Shown here one piece after another: positions 26,001 through 34,536 of a stretch of DNA of 64,000 nt. Each line of letters starts with the position of its first letter. Position 1 is the stretch's first letter. The stretch comes from Blastococcus_B deserti. GTDB taxonomy: Bacteria; Actinomycetota; Actinomycetes; Mycobacteriales; Geodermatophilaceae. The position numbers and the translations under genes were made by a program. A model generated the notes under the pieces. That model saw only the letters and a list, made by a program, of their open reading frames with translations. It was not told where the DNA came from and did not search any database. The DNA is taken from contig NZ_JBHUHP010000007.1 in the NCBI RefSeq assembly GCF_042682525.1, positions 46,335-110,334 of the forward strand, read 5' to 3'.

Positions 26001-26666
26001 TCAGCGCGGGGGCAGCCGGTCCAGCTGCTCGGCCAGGACGGCACGGACCTCCGCCTCCGCCGCGTCGACGGTCGGCCCGACCGCGGTGACCCCGACGCTG
26101 AACACCCCGTGGCCGCACCAGGCGAGGGCGGCCGGTCCCATCAGAGCGGCGGCCGGCCGGGGCTCCTCCACCGTGAGCAGGCGGCAGCCACCCGGCAGGT
26201 CGGGCGGGTGCTCGTCGAGCTCGCCGTCGTAGTGCTCGGCGTCGTTGCGGGCGAGGTCCTCGGCGTACGCGCCGGCCCCGGCCCGGGCGTCGAACTGGTC
26301 GACGAAGACCCCCGTCATGGACGTCGGGCCGTCGCCCCAGAACCGTTCCCAGCCGTACCGGTAGCCGTAGTCCTCCAGGACCTCGCGCTCCCGGGCCGGA
26401 TCCGCGGCGTAGCCGGCGACGTCCTCGGCCCGCTTCGCGCCGGCGGGCGGGTGCACCTCGTCGTCCGGAAGTCGTGCCCGGCCCGACGGCACGTCGGTGA
26501 CGATCAACGGCTCGAGCTCCTCGGCGGAGCCGGGCAGGGGCCCCACCGCTCCCGCGGTGGGCGTCCCGGCAACCGCACGGGTGCAGCCCGTCAGGGACAG
26601 CAGACCGGCCACGACGGCGAGCAGGACGGCGCCCCGGACCGGCCGGGGCCGCCGCCCGGAGGTCAC
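26001..26666 (-). CDS. Secreted lipoprotein, function unknown
   Basis: 221-residue protein with a lipoprotein signal peptide: basic RRPRPVRG, hydrophobic AVLLAVVAGLLSL, lipobox L-T-G-C, then the mature TRAVAGTPTAG sequence typical of actinobacterial lipoproteins. The mature part contains GYRYGWERFWGDGPTSMTGVFVDQFD and a Cys pair (GGCRLL and AWCGHG). I do not recognise a catalytic motif. The GTG start overlaps the ddl stop (GTGA), so it is coupled to cell-wall synthesis. Convergent with the DUF3515 gene. Confidence 0.8.
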   Translation of the reverse strand: MTSGRRPRPVRGAVLLAVVAGLLSLTGCTRAVAGTPTAGAVGPLPGSAEELEPLIVTDVPSGRARLPDDEVHPPAGAKRAEDVAGYAADPAREREVLEDYGYRYGWERFWGDGPTSMTGVFVDQFDARAGAGAYAEDLARNDAEHYDGELDEHPPDLPGGCRLLTVEEPRPAAALMGPAALAWCGHGVFSVGVTAVGPTVDAAEAEVRAVLAEQLDRLPPR

Positions 26667-27814
26667 CGACCGGCCCGGGAGCCGCCGTCCAGGGCCGACC
26701 GCACGAGCCGGTCCACCAGCTCCGGGTAGCTCACCCCGCTGGCCGCCCACATCCGGGGGAACATCGAGATCGGGGTGAACCCGGGCATCGTGTTCACCTC
26801 GTTGATGACCAGCCGGTCACGTCCGTCGGATCCGGTGCCGAGGAAGAAGTCGACCCGCGCCAGGCCGCGGCAGTCCAGTGCCTGGTACGCCCGCACCGAC
26901 GCCTCCTGCACCGCCGCGGTCTGCTCCGCGGGGAGATCGGCGGGCACGTCGAAGTCGACCGAGTCGTCGAGGTACTTGGCCGCGAAGTCGTACCAGTCGA
27001 CGCCGGGACGCAGCCGGATCTCCGCGGGGAGGCTGGCCTCCGGCACGCCGCCGCCGACGCCGGCGAGGACGCCGCACTCGATCTCCCGGCCGGGCACCGA
27101 CGCCTCGACGACGACCTTGGGGTCGACGGCGGCGGCGGTGGCGACGGCCTCGGGGAACTGCGCCCAGTCGGTCACCTTCGTGATGCCGATGCTCGACCCC
27201 GCCCGCGACGGCTTGACGAACACGGGCAGGCCCAGCCGTTCCCGCGCCGCCTCGTCGAGGAGGTCGGGGTCGGGCCGGACGGCACCGGTGGCGTCACGGA
27301 GGACGACGTGGTCGCCCTGGGGCAGCCCGGCAGCCGCCAGCAGCTTCTTGGTGAACTCCTTGTCCATGGAGGCGGCGCTGGCGAACACCCCGGACCCGAC
27401 GTAGGGCAGCCCCGCCATCTCGAGCAGGCCCTGGATGGTCCCGTCCTCGCCGTAGGCCCCGTGCAGGACCGGGAAGACGACGTCGACGCCGGTCAGCGCC
27501 GGCCCGATCGCCGCGCCCGGTTCGAGGAGCGCGAAGCCCCGCCCCGCCGGGTCGCCGACCAGGGCCACGGCCGTGCCGCCGGTGACCTCGGGCAGCTTCC
27601 CGTCGGTGATCGCCAGCGGCTGGTCCGGATCGGCGAGCACCCACCGCCCGTCGGACGTGATCCCGACGCGCACGATCTCGTAGCGGTCGGGGTCCAGGGC
27701 GGCGATCACGCTCCCGGCCGACACGCAGGAGATGGAGTGCTCGGCACTGCGGCCCCCGAACACGACCGCGATCCGCACCTTGCCGGCCGTCCCGCCCGCC
27801 GCTCTGCCCGACAT
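26663..27814 (-). CDS. ddl: D-alanine--D-alanine ligase
   Basis: Forms the D-Ala-D-Ala dipeptide of peptidoglycan. 383 residues of the ATP-grasp fold: VVFGGRSAEHSISCVSAGSV, VFPVLHGAYGEDGTIQG, LPVFVKPSRAGSSIGITKV, CRGLARVDFFLG and VINEVNTMPGFTPISMFPRMW. All substrate and ATP blocks are intact. Divergent from pcs, with a 63-bp intergenic region. Confidence 0.97.
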   Translation of the reverse strand: MSGRAAGGTAGKVRIAVVFGGRSAEHSISCVSAGSVIAALDPDRYEIVRVGITSDGRWVLADPDQPLAITDGKLPEVTGGTAVALVGDPAGRGFALLEPGAAIGPALTGVDVVFPVLHGAYGEDGTIQGLLEMAGLPYVGSGVFASAASMDKEFTKKLLAAAGLPQGDHVVLRDATGAVRPDPDLLDEAARERLGLPVFVKPSRAGSSIGITKVTDWAQFPEAVATAAAVDPKVVVEASVPGREIECGVLAGVGGGVPEASLPAEIRLRPGVDWYDFAAKYLDDSVDFDVPADLPAEQTAAVQEASVRAYQALDCRGLARVDFFLGTGSDGRDRLVINEVNTMPGFTPISMFPRMWAASGVSYPELVDRLVRSALDGGSRAGR

Positions 27815-27877
27815 CAGCCGCCCGCCATCTCGCTCATCACCGCGACCCTAGTGGAGCGGATGTGACAACCTCTTCGA

Positions 27878-28693
27878 GTGCACGACAACGCGGCGCCCCC
27901 GGCGGCCGGAGCGATCACGGGTCCGGCGGGCTCGGAGCCGGAGCCCGCTCCCTTCCCCCTGCGACTGCGCCTGGCCGGGGCCGCGGTCCACGTCTACACG
28001 GCCAGCGGTTCCGTCCTGGCCCTGCTGATCGTGCTCGCGGCCTTCGACGGCGACGCCGCCACCGCCCTGTGGCTGGGGCTGGCGACGCTGATCATCGACG
28101 GCACGGACGGGATGCTCGCCCGCCGGCTGCGGGTCAAGGAGACGATCCCCTGGTTCGACGGCGGCCGGATGGACGACATCGTCGACTACCTGACCTACGT
28201 CTTCGCGCCCATCGTGCTGCTGTGGACCACCGGCTACCTGCCCGACGGCCCCGTCGGCTGGGTGCTGGCGGCGATCCCGCTGCTGGCCTCCTGCTACCAG
28301 TTCTGCCGGGTCGACGCGAAGACCTCCGACCACTTCTTCCTGGGCTTCCCCAGCTACTGGAACATCGTGGCGTTCTACATCATCGTGCTCGACGTGGGGC
28401 ACGTCGTCGTGGGCATCACCCTGGCGGTGTTCTCCGTCCTGGTCTTCGTGCCGGTCCGCTACGTGTACCCGTCCCGCACGCGGTTCCTGCAGGGGGTGAC
28501 GCTGGCCCTCACGGCGGCCTGGCTGGTCGCCTACGCCGTCCTCGTGGCGCAGCTGCCCGATCCGCATCCCGCGGTCGTGGTGGCCTCGCTGGCCTACCTC
28601 GTCTACTACTGGGGCCTGAGCTTCTACCTGACGGCGCGCGGCGCGCACCGGCGGCGGCAGGCCGCCGCGTCAGAGGCAGGCCAGCGCGCCTGA
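27878..28693 (+). CDS. pcs: Phosphatidylcholine synthase (Pcs-type CDP-alcohol phosphotransferase)
   Basis: Membrane enzyme condensing CDP-diacylglycerol with choline to give phosphatidylcholine. 271 residues with seven or eight hydrophobic segments. The catalytic motif reads D-G-x2-A-R-x12-G-x3-D-x3-D (DGTDGMLARR then GGRMDDIVD); the 12-residue spacing, longer than in ordinary CDP-alcohol transferases, is characteristic of Pcs. Start GTG at 27878, with a CAACCT -10-like hexamer 7 nt upstream, so it could be leaderless. The 3' end overlaps the convergent PLP-lyase gene by 24 bp. Choline uptake genes are not in the window. Confidence 0.85.
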   Translation: MHDNAAPPAAGAITGPAGSEPEPAPFPLRLRLAGAAVHVYTASGSVLALLIVLAAFDGDAATALWLGLATLIIDGTDGMLARRLRVKETIPWFDGGRMDDIVDYLTYVFAPIVLLWTTGYLPDGPVGWVLAAIPLLASCYQFCRVDAKTSDHFFLGFPSYWNIVAFYIIVLDVGHVVVGITLAVFSVLVFVPVRYVYPSRTRFLQGVTLALTAAWLVAYAVLVAQLPDPHPAVVVASLAYLVYYWGLSFYLTARGAHRRRQAAASEAGQRA

Positions 28694-29881
28694 CAGGTCG
28701 GCCACCAGGTCGGCGGTGTCCTCGATGCCGCACGACAGCCGCACGAAGCCGGGAGGGACGGCGTCGCCGCCCCACTGGGCCCGCCGGTCGACGGTGCTGT
28801 GCACGCCCCCGAAGCTGGTCGCCGCGGTCCACAGCCGGGTGCCGGCCAGCAGCCGCGCCACGGCGTCCTCGTCGGCCAGCTCGGCGGAGACGACGCCGTG
28901 GGGCCGCAGCATCTGCCGGGCGGCCAGGGCGAAGGACGGGTCCTCCGGCCGCCACGGCCACCGCACCCCGGTGACGGCCGGGGTGGACGCGAGCAGGTCG
29001 GCCACGGCCGCCGCGTTCGCCGCCTGGCGGGCCAGCCTCAGGTCGAGGGTGCTCATCGAGCGGTGGCCGAGCCAGGCCTCGAACGGGCCCGGGGTGCTCC
29101 CGCTGTGGTTCCGCCAGCCCTGGAGGCGCCCGTGGAGGTCGTCGTCGGTGGTGCTGACGTGCCCGAGCAGCAGGTCGCTGTGCCCGGTGAGCGCCTTCGT
29201 GTCGCTGCCGACGGTCATGTCGGCGCCGAGCTCCAGCGGCCGCTGCCCGAGCGGCGTGGCGGTGGTGTTGTCGACGGCCACGAGGGCGCCGGAGGCCTTG
29301 GCCGCCCGCGCCACGGCGGCGATGTCGCAGACGTCGAGCTGCGGGTTGCTGGGGGTCTCCAGCAGGACCATGCGGACGCCGTCGAGCCCCCCGCCGGCCG
29401 CGAACTCCTCGATGCCGGGGGTGGGCACGTACTCGGCCTCGATCCCGAAGCGCGCCAGCTCGTGCGCCGCCAGCAACCGGGTCGTGTAGTACCCGTCGGA
29501 GGGCAGGACGATCCGGTCACCCGACCCGGCACAGGCCAGGACGGCGGCCGTGAGCGCGGCCATGCCCGTGGCGAAGGAGAGACAGCGGCCGCCGTCCAGC
29601 TCGCCCACGGCAGCCTCGAACTCGCGCAGGGTCGGGTGCTCGGTGCGGGCGTAGGCGTCGGCGCCGCCCGCTCGCGGCGGCAGGTCGGCCAGGTGGAACG
29701 GAGCGGCGAACACCGGCGACGGGCGCAGCGGCGCCCCCGCGACCGGAGGTCCCTCCCCCGCCCGGACCGACCGGGTCCCGTCCCCCCAGGACTCGCGGGT
29801 TCCCGTTCCTGGTTCGCTCGCGCGGGGCGCCCCGCTCCTCGCTCGTTCCTCGCTGCGAGGCTCACGCTCCTGTCCGCTCAC
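28670..29881 (-). CDS. Cystathionine gamma-lyase-type PLP enzyme with repeat-derived N-terminus
   Basis: Cys/Met metabolism PLP-dependent enzyme, 403 residues as called from GTG 29881. The PLP lysine is in VGSDTKALTGHSDLLLGH, with LLETPSNPQLDVCDI and VAVDNTTATPLGQRPLELGADM upstream. It most likely degrades cystathionine or cysteine; gamma-lyase versus gamma-synthase cannot be settled by eye. Recognisable family sequence begins near residue 33 (GDGTRSVRAG). The first 32 residues (EREPRSEERARSGAP...) are encoded by a GC-rich inverted-repeat element (29821-29880) and look acquired. The GTG overlaps the gpsA stop by 4 bp. Confidence 0.85.
   Translation of the reverse strand: MSGQEREPRSEERARSGAPRASEPGTGTRESWGDGTRSVRAGEGPPVAGAPLRPSPVFAAPFHLADLPPRAGGADAYARTEHPTLREFEAAVGELDGGRCLSFATGMAALTAAVLACAGSGDRIVLPSDGYYTTRLLAAHELARFGIEAEYVPTPGIEEFAAGGGLDGVRMVLLETPSNPQLDVCDIAAVARAAKASGALVAVDNTTATPLGQRPLELGADMTVGSDTKALTGHSDLLLGHVSTTDDDLHGRLQGWRNHSGSTPGPFEAWLGHRSMSTLDLRLARQAANAAAVADLLASTPAVTGVRWPWRPEDPSFALAARQMLRPHGVVSAELADEDAVARLLAGTRLWTAATSFGGVHSTVDRRAQWGGDAVPPGFVRLSCGIEDTADLVADLSGALACL
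29823..29860. repeat. GC-rich inverted-repeat element at the 5' end of the PLP-lyase gene
   Basis: Contains two perfect small palindromes, CGGGGCGCCCCG (29823-29834) and CCTCG-CTG-CGAGG (29848-29860), within coding sequence. The encoded residues are Arg/Glu/Ser-rich and unlike the enzyme family, suggesting a mobile or dispersed repeat that became part of the gene. I recall similar strings in other Geodermatophilaceae proteins, but that needs a search. Confidence 0.55.
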
Positions 29882-30873
29882 TCCGGCTTCGCCTCCCGCG
29901 ACATGATCTCCTTCACCATCTGCGCCGGCGCCTCGCCCTCGTGGCACACGCGCACGACCGCCTCGGTGAGTGGCACGTAGACGTCGTGCGCCCGCGCCAG
30001 GTCGAGCACCGAGCGGCAGCTCTTCACGCCCTCCGCCGTCTGCCGGGTGCTCTCCTGCACCTGGGCCACGGTCATGCCCCGGCCCAGCTTCTCGCCGAAG
30101 GTGCGGTTGCGGGACAGCGGTGAACTGCAGGTGGCGACCAGGTCGCCCATGCCGGCCAGCCCGGCGAAGGTGGTCAGCTCCCCGCCCAGCACCAGGCCGA
30201 GCCGCGCGGTCTCGGCCAGCCCGCGGGTGATCAGGGAGGCGCGGGTGTTGTCGCCGAAGCCCAGTCCCTCGGCGATCCCGCACGCCAGCGCGATGACGTT
30301 CTTCACCGCACCCCCGAGCTCGCAGCCGATGACGTCGGGGTTGGTGTAGGGCCGGAAGTACGGCGTGTGGCAGGCCGCCTGCAGCGCCTCGGCGCGCGCG
30401 GTGTCGGTGCAGGCGATCACCGTCGCGGCGGGCTGCTCCTCGGCGATCTCCCGGGCGAGGTTGGGGCCCGACAGCACCGCCACGCGGTCCGGCCCGGCAC
30501 CGGTCACCTCGCAGATGACCTCGCTCATCCGCTTCGTCGTCCCCAGCTCGATGCCCTTCATCAGGGAGAGCAAGGTGGCGTCGGCAGGCAGCAGCGGCGC
30601 CCAGCCGGTCAGGTTGTCGCGCAGCGACTGCGACGGGACGGCGAGGACCACCACGTCGGCGTCCAGCAGCGCCTCCGCCGCGTCCGCGGTGGCGCGGACC
30701 GAGGCGGGCAGGCGGATGCCGGGCAGGTACTCGCGGTTCTCGCCGTCCTCGGCGATCGACTTGGCCAGTTCCGGCCGCCGGGCGTGCAGCATGACCTCGC
30801 AGCCGGCGTCGGCGAGGACCTTGGCGAAGGTCGTGCCCCACGAGCCGGCTCCGAGCACGGCGGCGCGCGTCAT
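29878..30873 (-). CDS. gpsA: Glycerol-3-phosphate dehydrogenase [NAD(P)+]
   Basis: Makes sn-glycerol-3-phosphate from DHAP for phospholipid synthesis. 331 residues: NAD-binding VLGAGSWGTTFAKVLAD at the N-terminus, LAVPSQSLRDNL, SGPNLAREIAEEQPA and the catalytic lysine region CELGGAVKNVIALACG. The ATG at 30873 overlaps the plsC stop (ATGA), coupling it to the acyltransferase that uses its product, a sensible pathway pair. Confidence 0.97.
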   Translation of the reverse strand: MTRAAVLGAGSWGTTFAKVLADAGCEVMLHARRPELAKSIAEDGENREYLPGIRLPASVRATADAAEALLDADVVVLAVPSQSLRDNLTGWAPLLPADATLLSLMKGIELGTTKRMSEVICEVTGAGPDRVAVLSGPNLAREIAEEQPAATVIACTDTARAEALQAACHTPYFRPYTNPDVIGCELGGAVKNVIALACGIAEGLGFGDNTRASLITRGLAETARLGLVLGGELTTFAGLAGMGDLVATCSSPLSRNRTFGEKLGRGMTVAQVQESTRQTAEGVKSCRSVLDLARAHDVYVPLTEAVVRVCHEGEAPAQMVKEIMSREAKPE

Positions 30874-31706
30874 GCGGCACTCCCCGAGAGGTCGCCGGGC
30901 AGCTCGCGCCGCGGCCGCGGGTGGAAGGTCAGCGGCGCCGGGACCCCGCGCAGCTCGGCCAACTGGTCGCGCACCCGCCCCATGATCAGGTCGGTCGTCC
31001 CGCGCAGGAGCTCGGCACCGAGCGGACGGCCGGCCCGCACCTCCGCACGGAGCGCGGAGAGGTCGACGGGCTCCCCCACGAGGTACTCGGCCGGGGCGCG
31101 GAAGCGCAGGCGCAGCTTCTTGCGGTGGTAGTCGTGCACCTCCTGCGGCCCCCACTGCGCGACCGGCAGGACCACGGCCTCGGTGGTCAGCGCCAGCCGG
31201 GCGACCCCGGTGCGCGCCTGCATCGGCCACCAGTCGGGATCGCGCGTCACCGACCCCTCGGGGTAGATCACGACGACGTTGCCGGCGTCGAGATCGGCCT
31301 TCGCCGCCGCCAGCGCCTCGTGGGCGTCGGCGGAGAACCGGGCCACGGGGATCTGCCCCGCGCTGCGCAGCAGCGTGCCGGCGAACCCCTTGAAGACCGA
31401 CTGCTTGGCCAGGAAGTGCGGGAGCCGGCCGTTGTCGAACACCAGCCGGGCGCAGGCCAGCGGATCCAGGATCGAGACGTGGTTGGCCACCAGCAGCACC
31501 GGCCCGGTCACCGGCAGCCGGTCGCCGTGCCGGTAGCGCAGCCGGAACATCAACGCGGACACGGGGTAGACGACCAGGATGGCCGCGACCATCCCGTAGG
31601 TCAGCCGGCCGCGGGTGCGCCACTTGGGTGGGCGGCGCGTGCCGGGCCGGTCCGCGACCGGCCGCCTCCCGATGTCCGCGCTGCCCGAGGACGTCCCCTC
31701 CGTCAT
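30870..31706 (-). CDS. 1-acylglycerol-3-phosphate O-acyltransferase (PlsC-like)
   Basis: Phospholipid acyltransferase of 278 residues. One N-terminal membrane helix (LTYGMVAAILVVYPVSALMF), the HX4D motif LVANHVSILDPLA, and YPEGSVTRDP are present. GGGGAGGTGG lies 4 nt before the ATG at 31706. Directly upstream of and overlapping gpsA, so glycerol-3-phosphate synthesis and acylation are coordinated. It could acylate lysophosphatidate or another lysolipid. Confidence 0.88.
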   Translation of the reverse strand: MTEGTSSGSADIGRRPVADRPGTRRPPKWRTRGRLTYGMVAAILVVYPVSALMFRLRYRHGDRLPVTGPVLLVANHVSILDPLACARLVFDNGRLPHFLAKQSVFKGFAGTLLRSAGQIPVARFSADAHEALAAAKADLDAGNVVVIYPEGSVTRDPDWWPMQARTGVARLALTTEAVVLPVAQWGPQEVHDYHRKKLRLRFRAPAEYLVGEPVDLSALRAEVRAGRPLGAELLRGTTDLIMGRVRDQLAELRGVPAPLTFHPRPRRELPGDLSGSAA

Positions 31707-31823
31707 CGGTCCACCTCCCCTCGTCCCGTGATCCTGCCCATGATCGACCCCGGCCACCTCGGGTGGGCGCACCGGGTCCCCCGGCCGCGTCGCGCGAGCC
31801 GCCCGATGTGCTGACATGGATCC

Positions 31824-32459
31824 GTGCCCAGCTGGTCGGTCGTCGTCCCCGCGAAGCGGCTGGACGTCGCCAAGACCCGGCTGCGGCCGCTCACCGCGGC
31901 CCGGGCCGACGCCGGGGCGGCCCACCAGGAGCTGGTGCTGGCGCTCCTGGCGGACACGGTCTCGGCGGCGCTCGCCTGCCCGGCCGTCGGCGCCGTCGTC
32001 GTCGTGACCGACGACCCGGCGGCGGCCGGCGTCGTCCGCCGGCTCGGTGCGCGCACCGTGGCCGACGAGCCCGACCGCGGCCTGAACCCGGCTCTGGAGC
32101 ACGGGGCTCGTCAGGCCCCCGGAGCGGCGGTCGCCGCGCTCTCGTCCGACCTGCCTGCGCTGCGGCCCGAGGAGCTCGCCGCCGCACTGGCAGCGGCCGG
32201 GAGGGCGACACGCGCCTTCGTGGCCGACGCCCAGGGCACGGGGACGACGCTGCTGACCGCGGTGGGCACGGATCTGCAGCCCCGCTTCGGCCCCGGCTCG
32301 GCCGCGGCGCACCTCGCCGGCGGCGCCAGGGCGCTCCGCGGGGACTGGCCCGGGCTGGTCCGCGACGTGGACACCGAGGCGGACCTGCGCGCGGCGCTGC
32401 TGCTCGGGGCGGGGTCATGCACGACGGCTCTCGCGGTTCACCTGGGTGCGGCACGATGA
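31824..32459 (+). CDS. cofC: Phospholactate/phosphoenolpyruvate guanylyltransferase CofC (FbiD)
   Basis: Nucleotidyltransferase of coenzyme F420 biosynthesis, activating 2-phospholactate or PEP with GTP. 211 residues: SVVVPAKRLDVAKTRL at the N-terminus, VVVVTDDPAAAGVVRRLGA, LNPALEHGARQA and ALSSDLPALRPEEL with the acidic metal site, then GTGTTLLTAVG. Placement beside gpsA and ppk matches the mycobacterial fbiD locus. Start is GTG 31824. The other F420 genes are elsewhere. Confidence 0.9.
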   Translation: MPSWSVVVPAKRLDVAKTRLRPLTAARADAGAAHQELVLALLADTVSAALACPAVGAVVVVTDDPAAAGVVRRLGARTVADEPDRGLNPALEHGARQAPGAAVAALSSDLPALRPEELAAALAAAGRATRAFVADAQGTGTTLLTAVGTDLQPRFGPGSAAAHLAGGARALRGDWPGLVRDVDTEADLRAALLLGAGSCTTALAVHLGAAR

Positions 32460-32463
32460 CCCC

Positions 32464-34536
32464 GTGCCCTCCGAGAGCCCTACCCGGCCCCGCCCCCTCC
32501 CGGCCGACCGCTTCCTGAACCGGGAGCTCTCCTGGCTGGACTTCAACGCCCGCGTCCTGGAGCTGGCCGAGGACGAGAGCCTGCCGCTGCTGGAGCGGGT
32601 GAAGTTCCTGGCGATCTTCGCGAGCAATCTCGACGAGTTCTACATGGTGCGCATCGCGGGCCTCAAGCGCCGCCAGTCCACGGGGCTCTCGGTCCGCTCG
32701 CCCGACGGCCTGACCATCCGTGAGCAGCTCGAACGGGTCACCCGGCGCACCCAGGACCTGGTCCACCGGCACGCCGACGTCTACAACAAGGACGTCCAAC
32801 CGCAGCTGGAGGACGCCGGTATCCGGATCGTCCACTGGCCGGACCTGGAGGACGAGGACGCGCGCCGGCTGCGGGAGTACTTCCGGGACCAGGTCTTCCC
32901 CGTGCTCACCCCGCTGGCGGTGGACCCCGCGCACCCGTTCCCCTACATCAGCGGGCTGTCGCTCAACCTCGCGGTCTCGGTCCGCGATCCCGACAGCGGC
33001 GTGTCGCACTTCGCGCGGGTGAAGGTGCCCAACAACGTGCCGCGGTTCGTGGCGGTCGGCGCCGGCGACTCGAGGGCCACGTTCCTCCCGCTGGAGGACC
33101 TGATCGCCGCCCACCTCCCCCAGCTCTTCCCCGGGCTCGACGTCGTCTCCCACCACCTGTTCCGGGTCACCCGCAACGCCGACCTCGAGGTCGAGGAGGA
33201 CCGCGACGAGGACCTCCTGCAGGCGCTGGAGCGGGAGCTGGCCAGGCGGCGGTTCGGTCCCGCCGTCCGGCTCGAGGTCACCGAGTCCATGGACCCGCAG
33301 ATCCTGGAGGTGCTCCTCTCGGAGATGGAGATGCAGCCCCAGGACGTCCTGCACGTGCCCGGGCTGCTCGACCTGGCCTCGCTGTGGGCCCTCTACGACC
33401 TGGACCGCCCCGAGCTCAAGGACGATCCGTTCGTCCCCGCCACGCATCCCCGGCTGTCGGAGGGCGAGACGCCCAAGAGCGTCTTCGCCACCCTGCGGGA
33501 GGGCGACGTGCTGGTGCAGCACCCCTACTACTCCTTCGCCACGAGCGTGCAGCGGTTCATCGAGCAGGCCGCCGCCGATCCCAACGTGCTGGCGATCAAG
33601 CAGACGCTCTACCGCACCTCCGGCGACTCCCCGATCGTCAACGCGCTCATCGACGCGGCGGAGGCCGGCAAGCAGGTCGTCGTCCTGGTGGAGATCAAGG
33701 CGCGGTTCGACGAGGAGGCCAACATCACCTGGGCCCGGTCGCTGGAGCGCGCCGGGTGCCACGTCGTCTACGGCCTCGTCGGCCTGAAGACCCACTGCAA
33801 GACCGCCCTGGTGGTGCGGCGCGAGCACGGCGTGCTGCGCCGCTACTGCCACATCGGCACCGGCAACTACAACCCGAAGACCGCCCGCATCTACGAGGAC
33901 CTCGGCATCCTCACCGCCGACCCGCGCGTGGGCGCGGACCTCACCGACCTGTTCAACACGCTGACCGGCTACTCGCGGCAGACCAACTACCGGATGCTCA
34001 TGGTCGCCCCGCACGGCATCCGGACCGGCCTCGTCGAGAAGATCCGCCGCGAGGCCCGGCACGCCGCCGAGGGCCGGCCGTCCGGCATCCGGATCAAGGT
34101 CAACTCGCTCGTCGACGAGCGGATCATCGACGCGCTGTACGAGGCCTCCGCGGCCGGCGTGCCGGTGGAGCTGCTGGTCCGCGGCATCTGCGCGCTGCGC
34201 CCCGGCGTCCCGGGGCTGTCCGAGACGATCAGGGCCCGCTCGATCGTGGGCCGGTTCCTGGAGCACTCCCGGGTCATGGCCTTCACCAACGGCGGCGAGG
34301 ACGAGTGGTGGATCGGCAGCTCCGACCTGATGCACCGCAACCTCGACCGCCGGGTCGAGGTGCTGCTGCGGGTGTGCGACGACACCGCCGGCCGGGAGCT
34401 CGCCCGCATGTTCGACGAGGCGATGGCCCCCGAGGTCCGCAGCTGGCAGCTCGGCGGCGACGGCGCCTGGACCCGCACCGGCGACGTCGACTACCAGGCC
34501 GAGCGTCTGGCGGAGGTGGGTGAGCACGCTGGCTGA
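32464..34536 (+). CDS. ppk1: Polyphosphate kinase 1
   Basis: Reversibly polymerises the ATP gamma-phosphate into inorganic polyphosphate. About 690 residues: RFLNRELSWLDFNARVLELA, FYMVRIAGLKRR, the phosphohistidine loop GLVGLKTHCKTALVVRREHG and YCHIGTGNYNPKTARIYEDLG, both of the C1 catalytic domain. GTG at 32464 lies 4 nt after the cofC stop; an in-frame GTG at 32446 would overlap cofC by 14 bp and cannot be excluded. The end overlaps the MutT1 gene by 17 bp. Confidence 0.97.
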   Translation: MPSESPTRPRPLPADRFLNRELSWLDFNARVLELAEDESLPLLERVKFLAIFASNLDEFYMVRIAGLKRRQSTGLSVRSPDGLTIREQLERVTRRTQDLVHRHADVYNKDVQPQLEDAGIRIVHWPDLEDEDARRLREYFRDQVFPVLTPLAVDPAHPFPYISGLSLNLAVSVRDPDSGVSHFARVKVPNNVPRFVAVGAGDSRATFLPLEDLIAAHLPQLFPGLDVVSHHLFRVTRNADLEVEEDRDEDLLQALERELARRRFGPAVRLEVTESMDPQILEVLLSEMEMQPQDVLHVPGLLDLASLWALYDLDRPELKDDPFVPATHPRLSEGETPKSVFATLREGDVLVQHPYYSFATSVQRFIEQAAADPNVLAIKQTLYRTSGDSPIVNALIDAAEAGKQVVVLVEIKARFDEEANITWARSLERAGCHVVYGLVGLKTHCKTALVVRREHGVLRRYCHIGTGNYNPKTARIYEDLGILTADPRVGADLTDLFNTLTGYSRQTNYRMLMVAPHGIRTGLVEKIRREARHAAEGRPSGIRIKVNSLVDERIIDALYEASAAGVPVELLVRGICALRPGVPGLSETIRARSIVGRFLEHSRVMAFTNGGEDEWWIGSSDLMHRNLDRRVEVLLRVCDDTAGRELARMFDEAMAPEVRSWQLGGDGAWTRTGDVDYQAERLAEVGEHAG

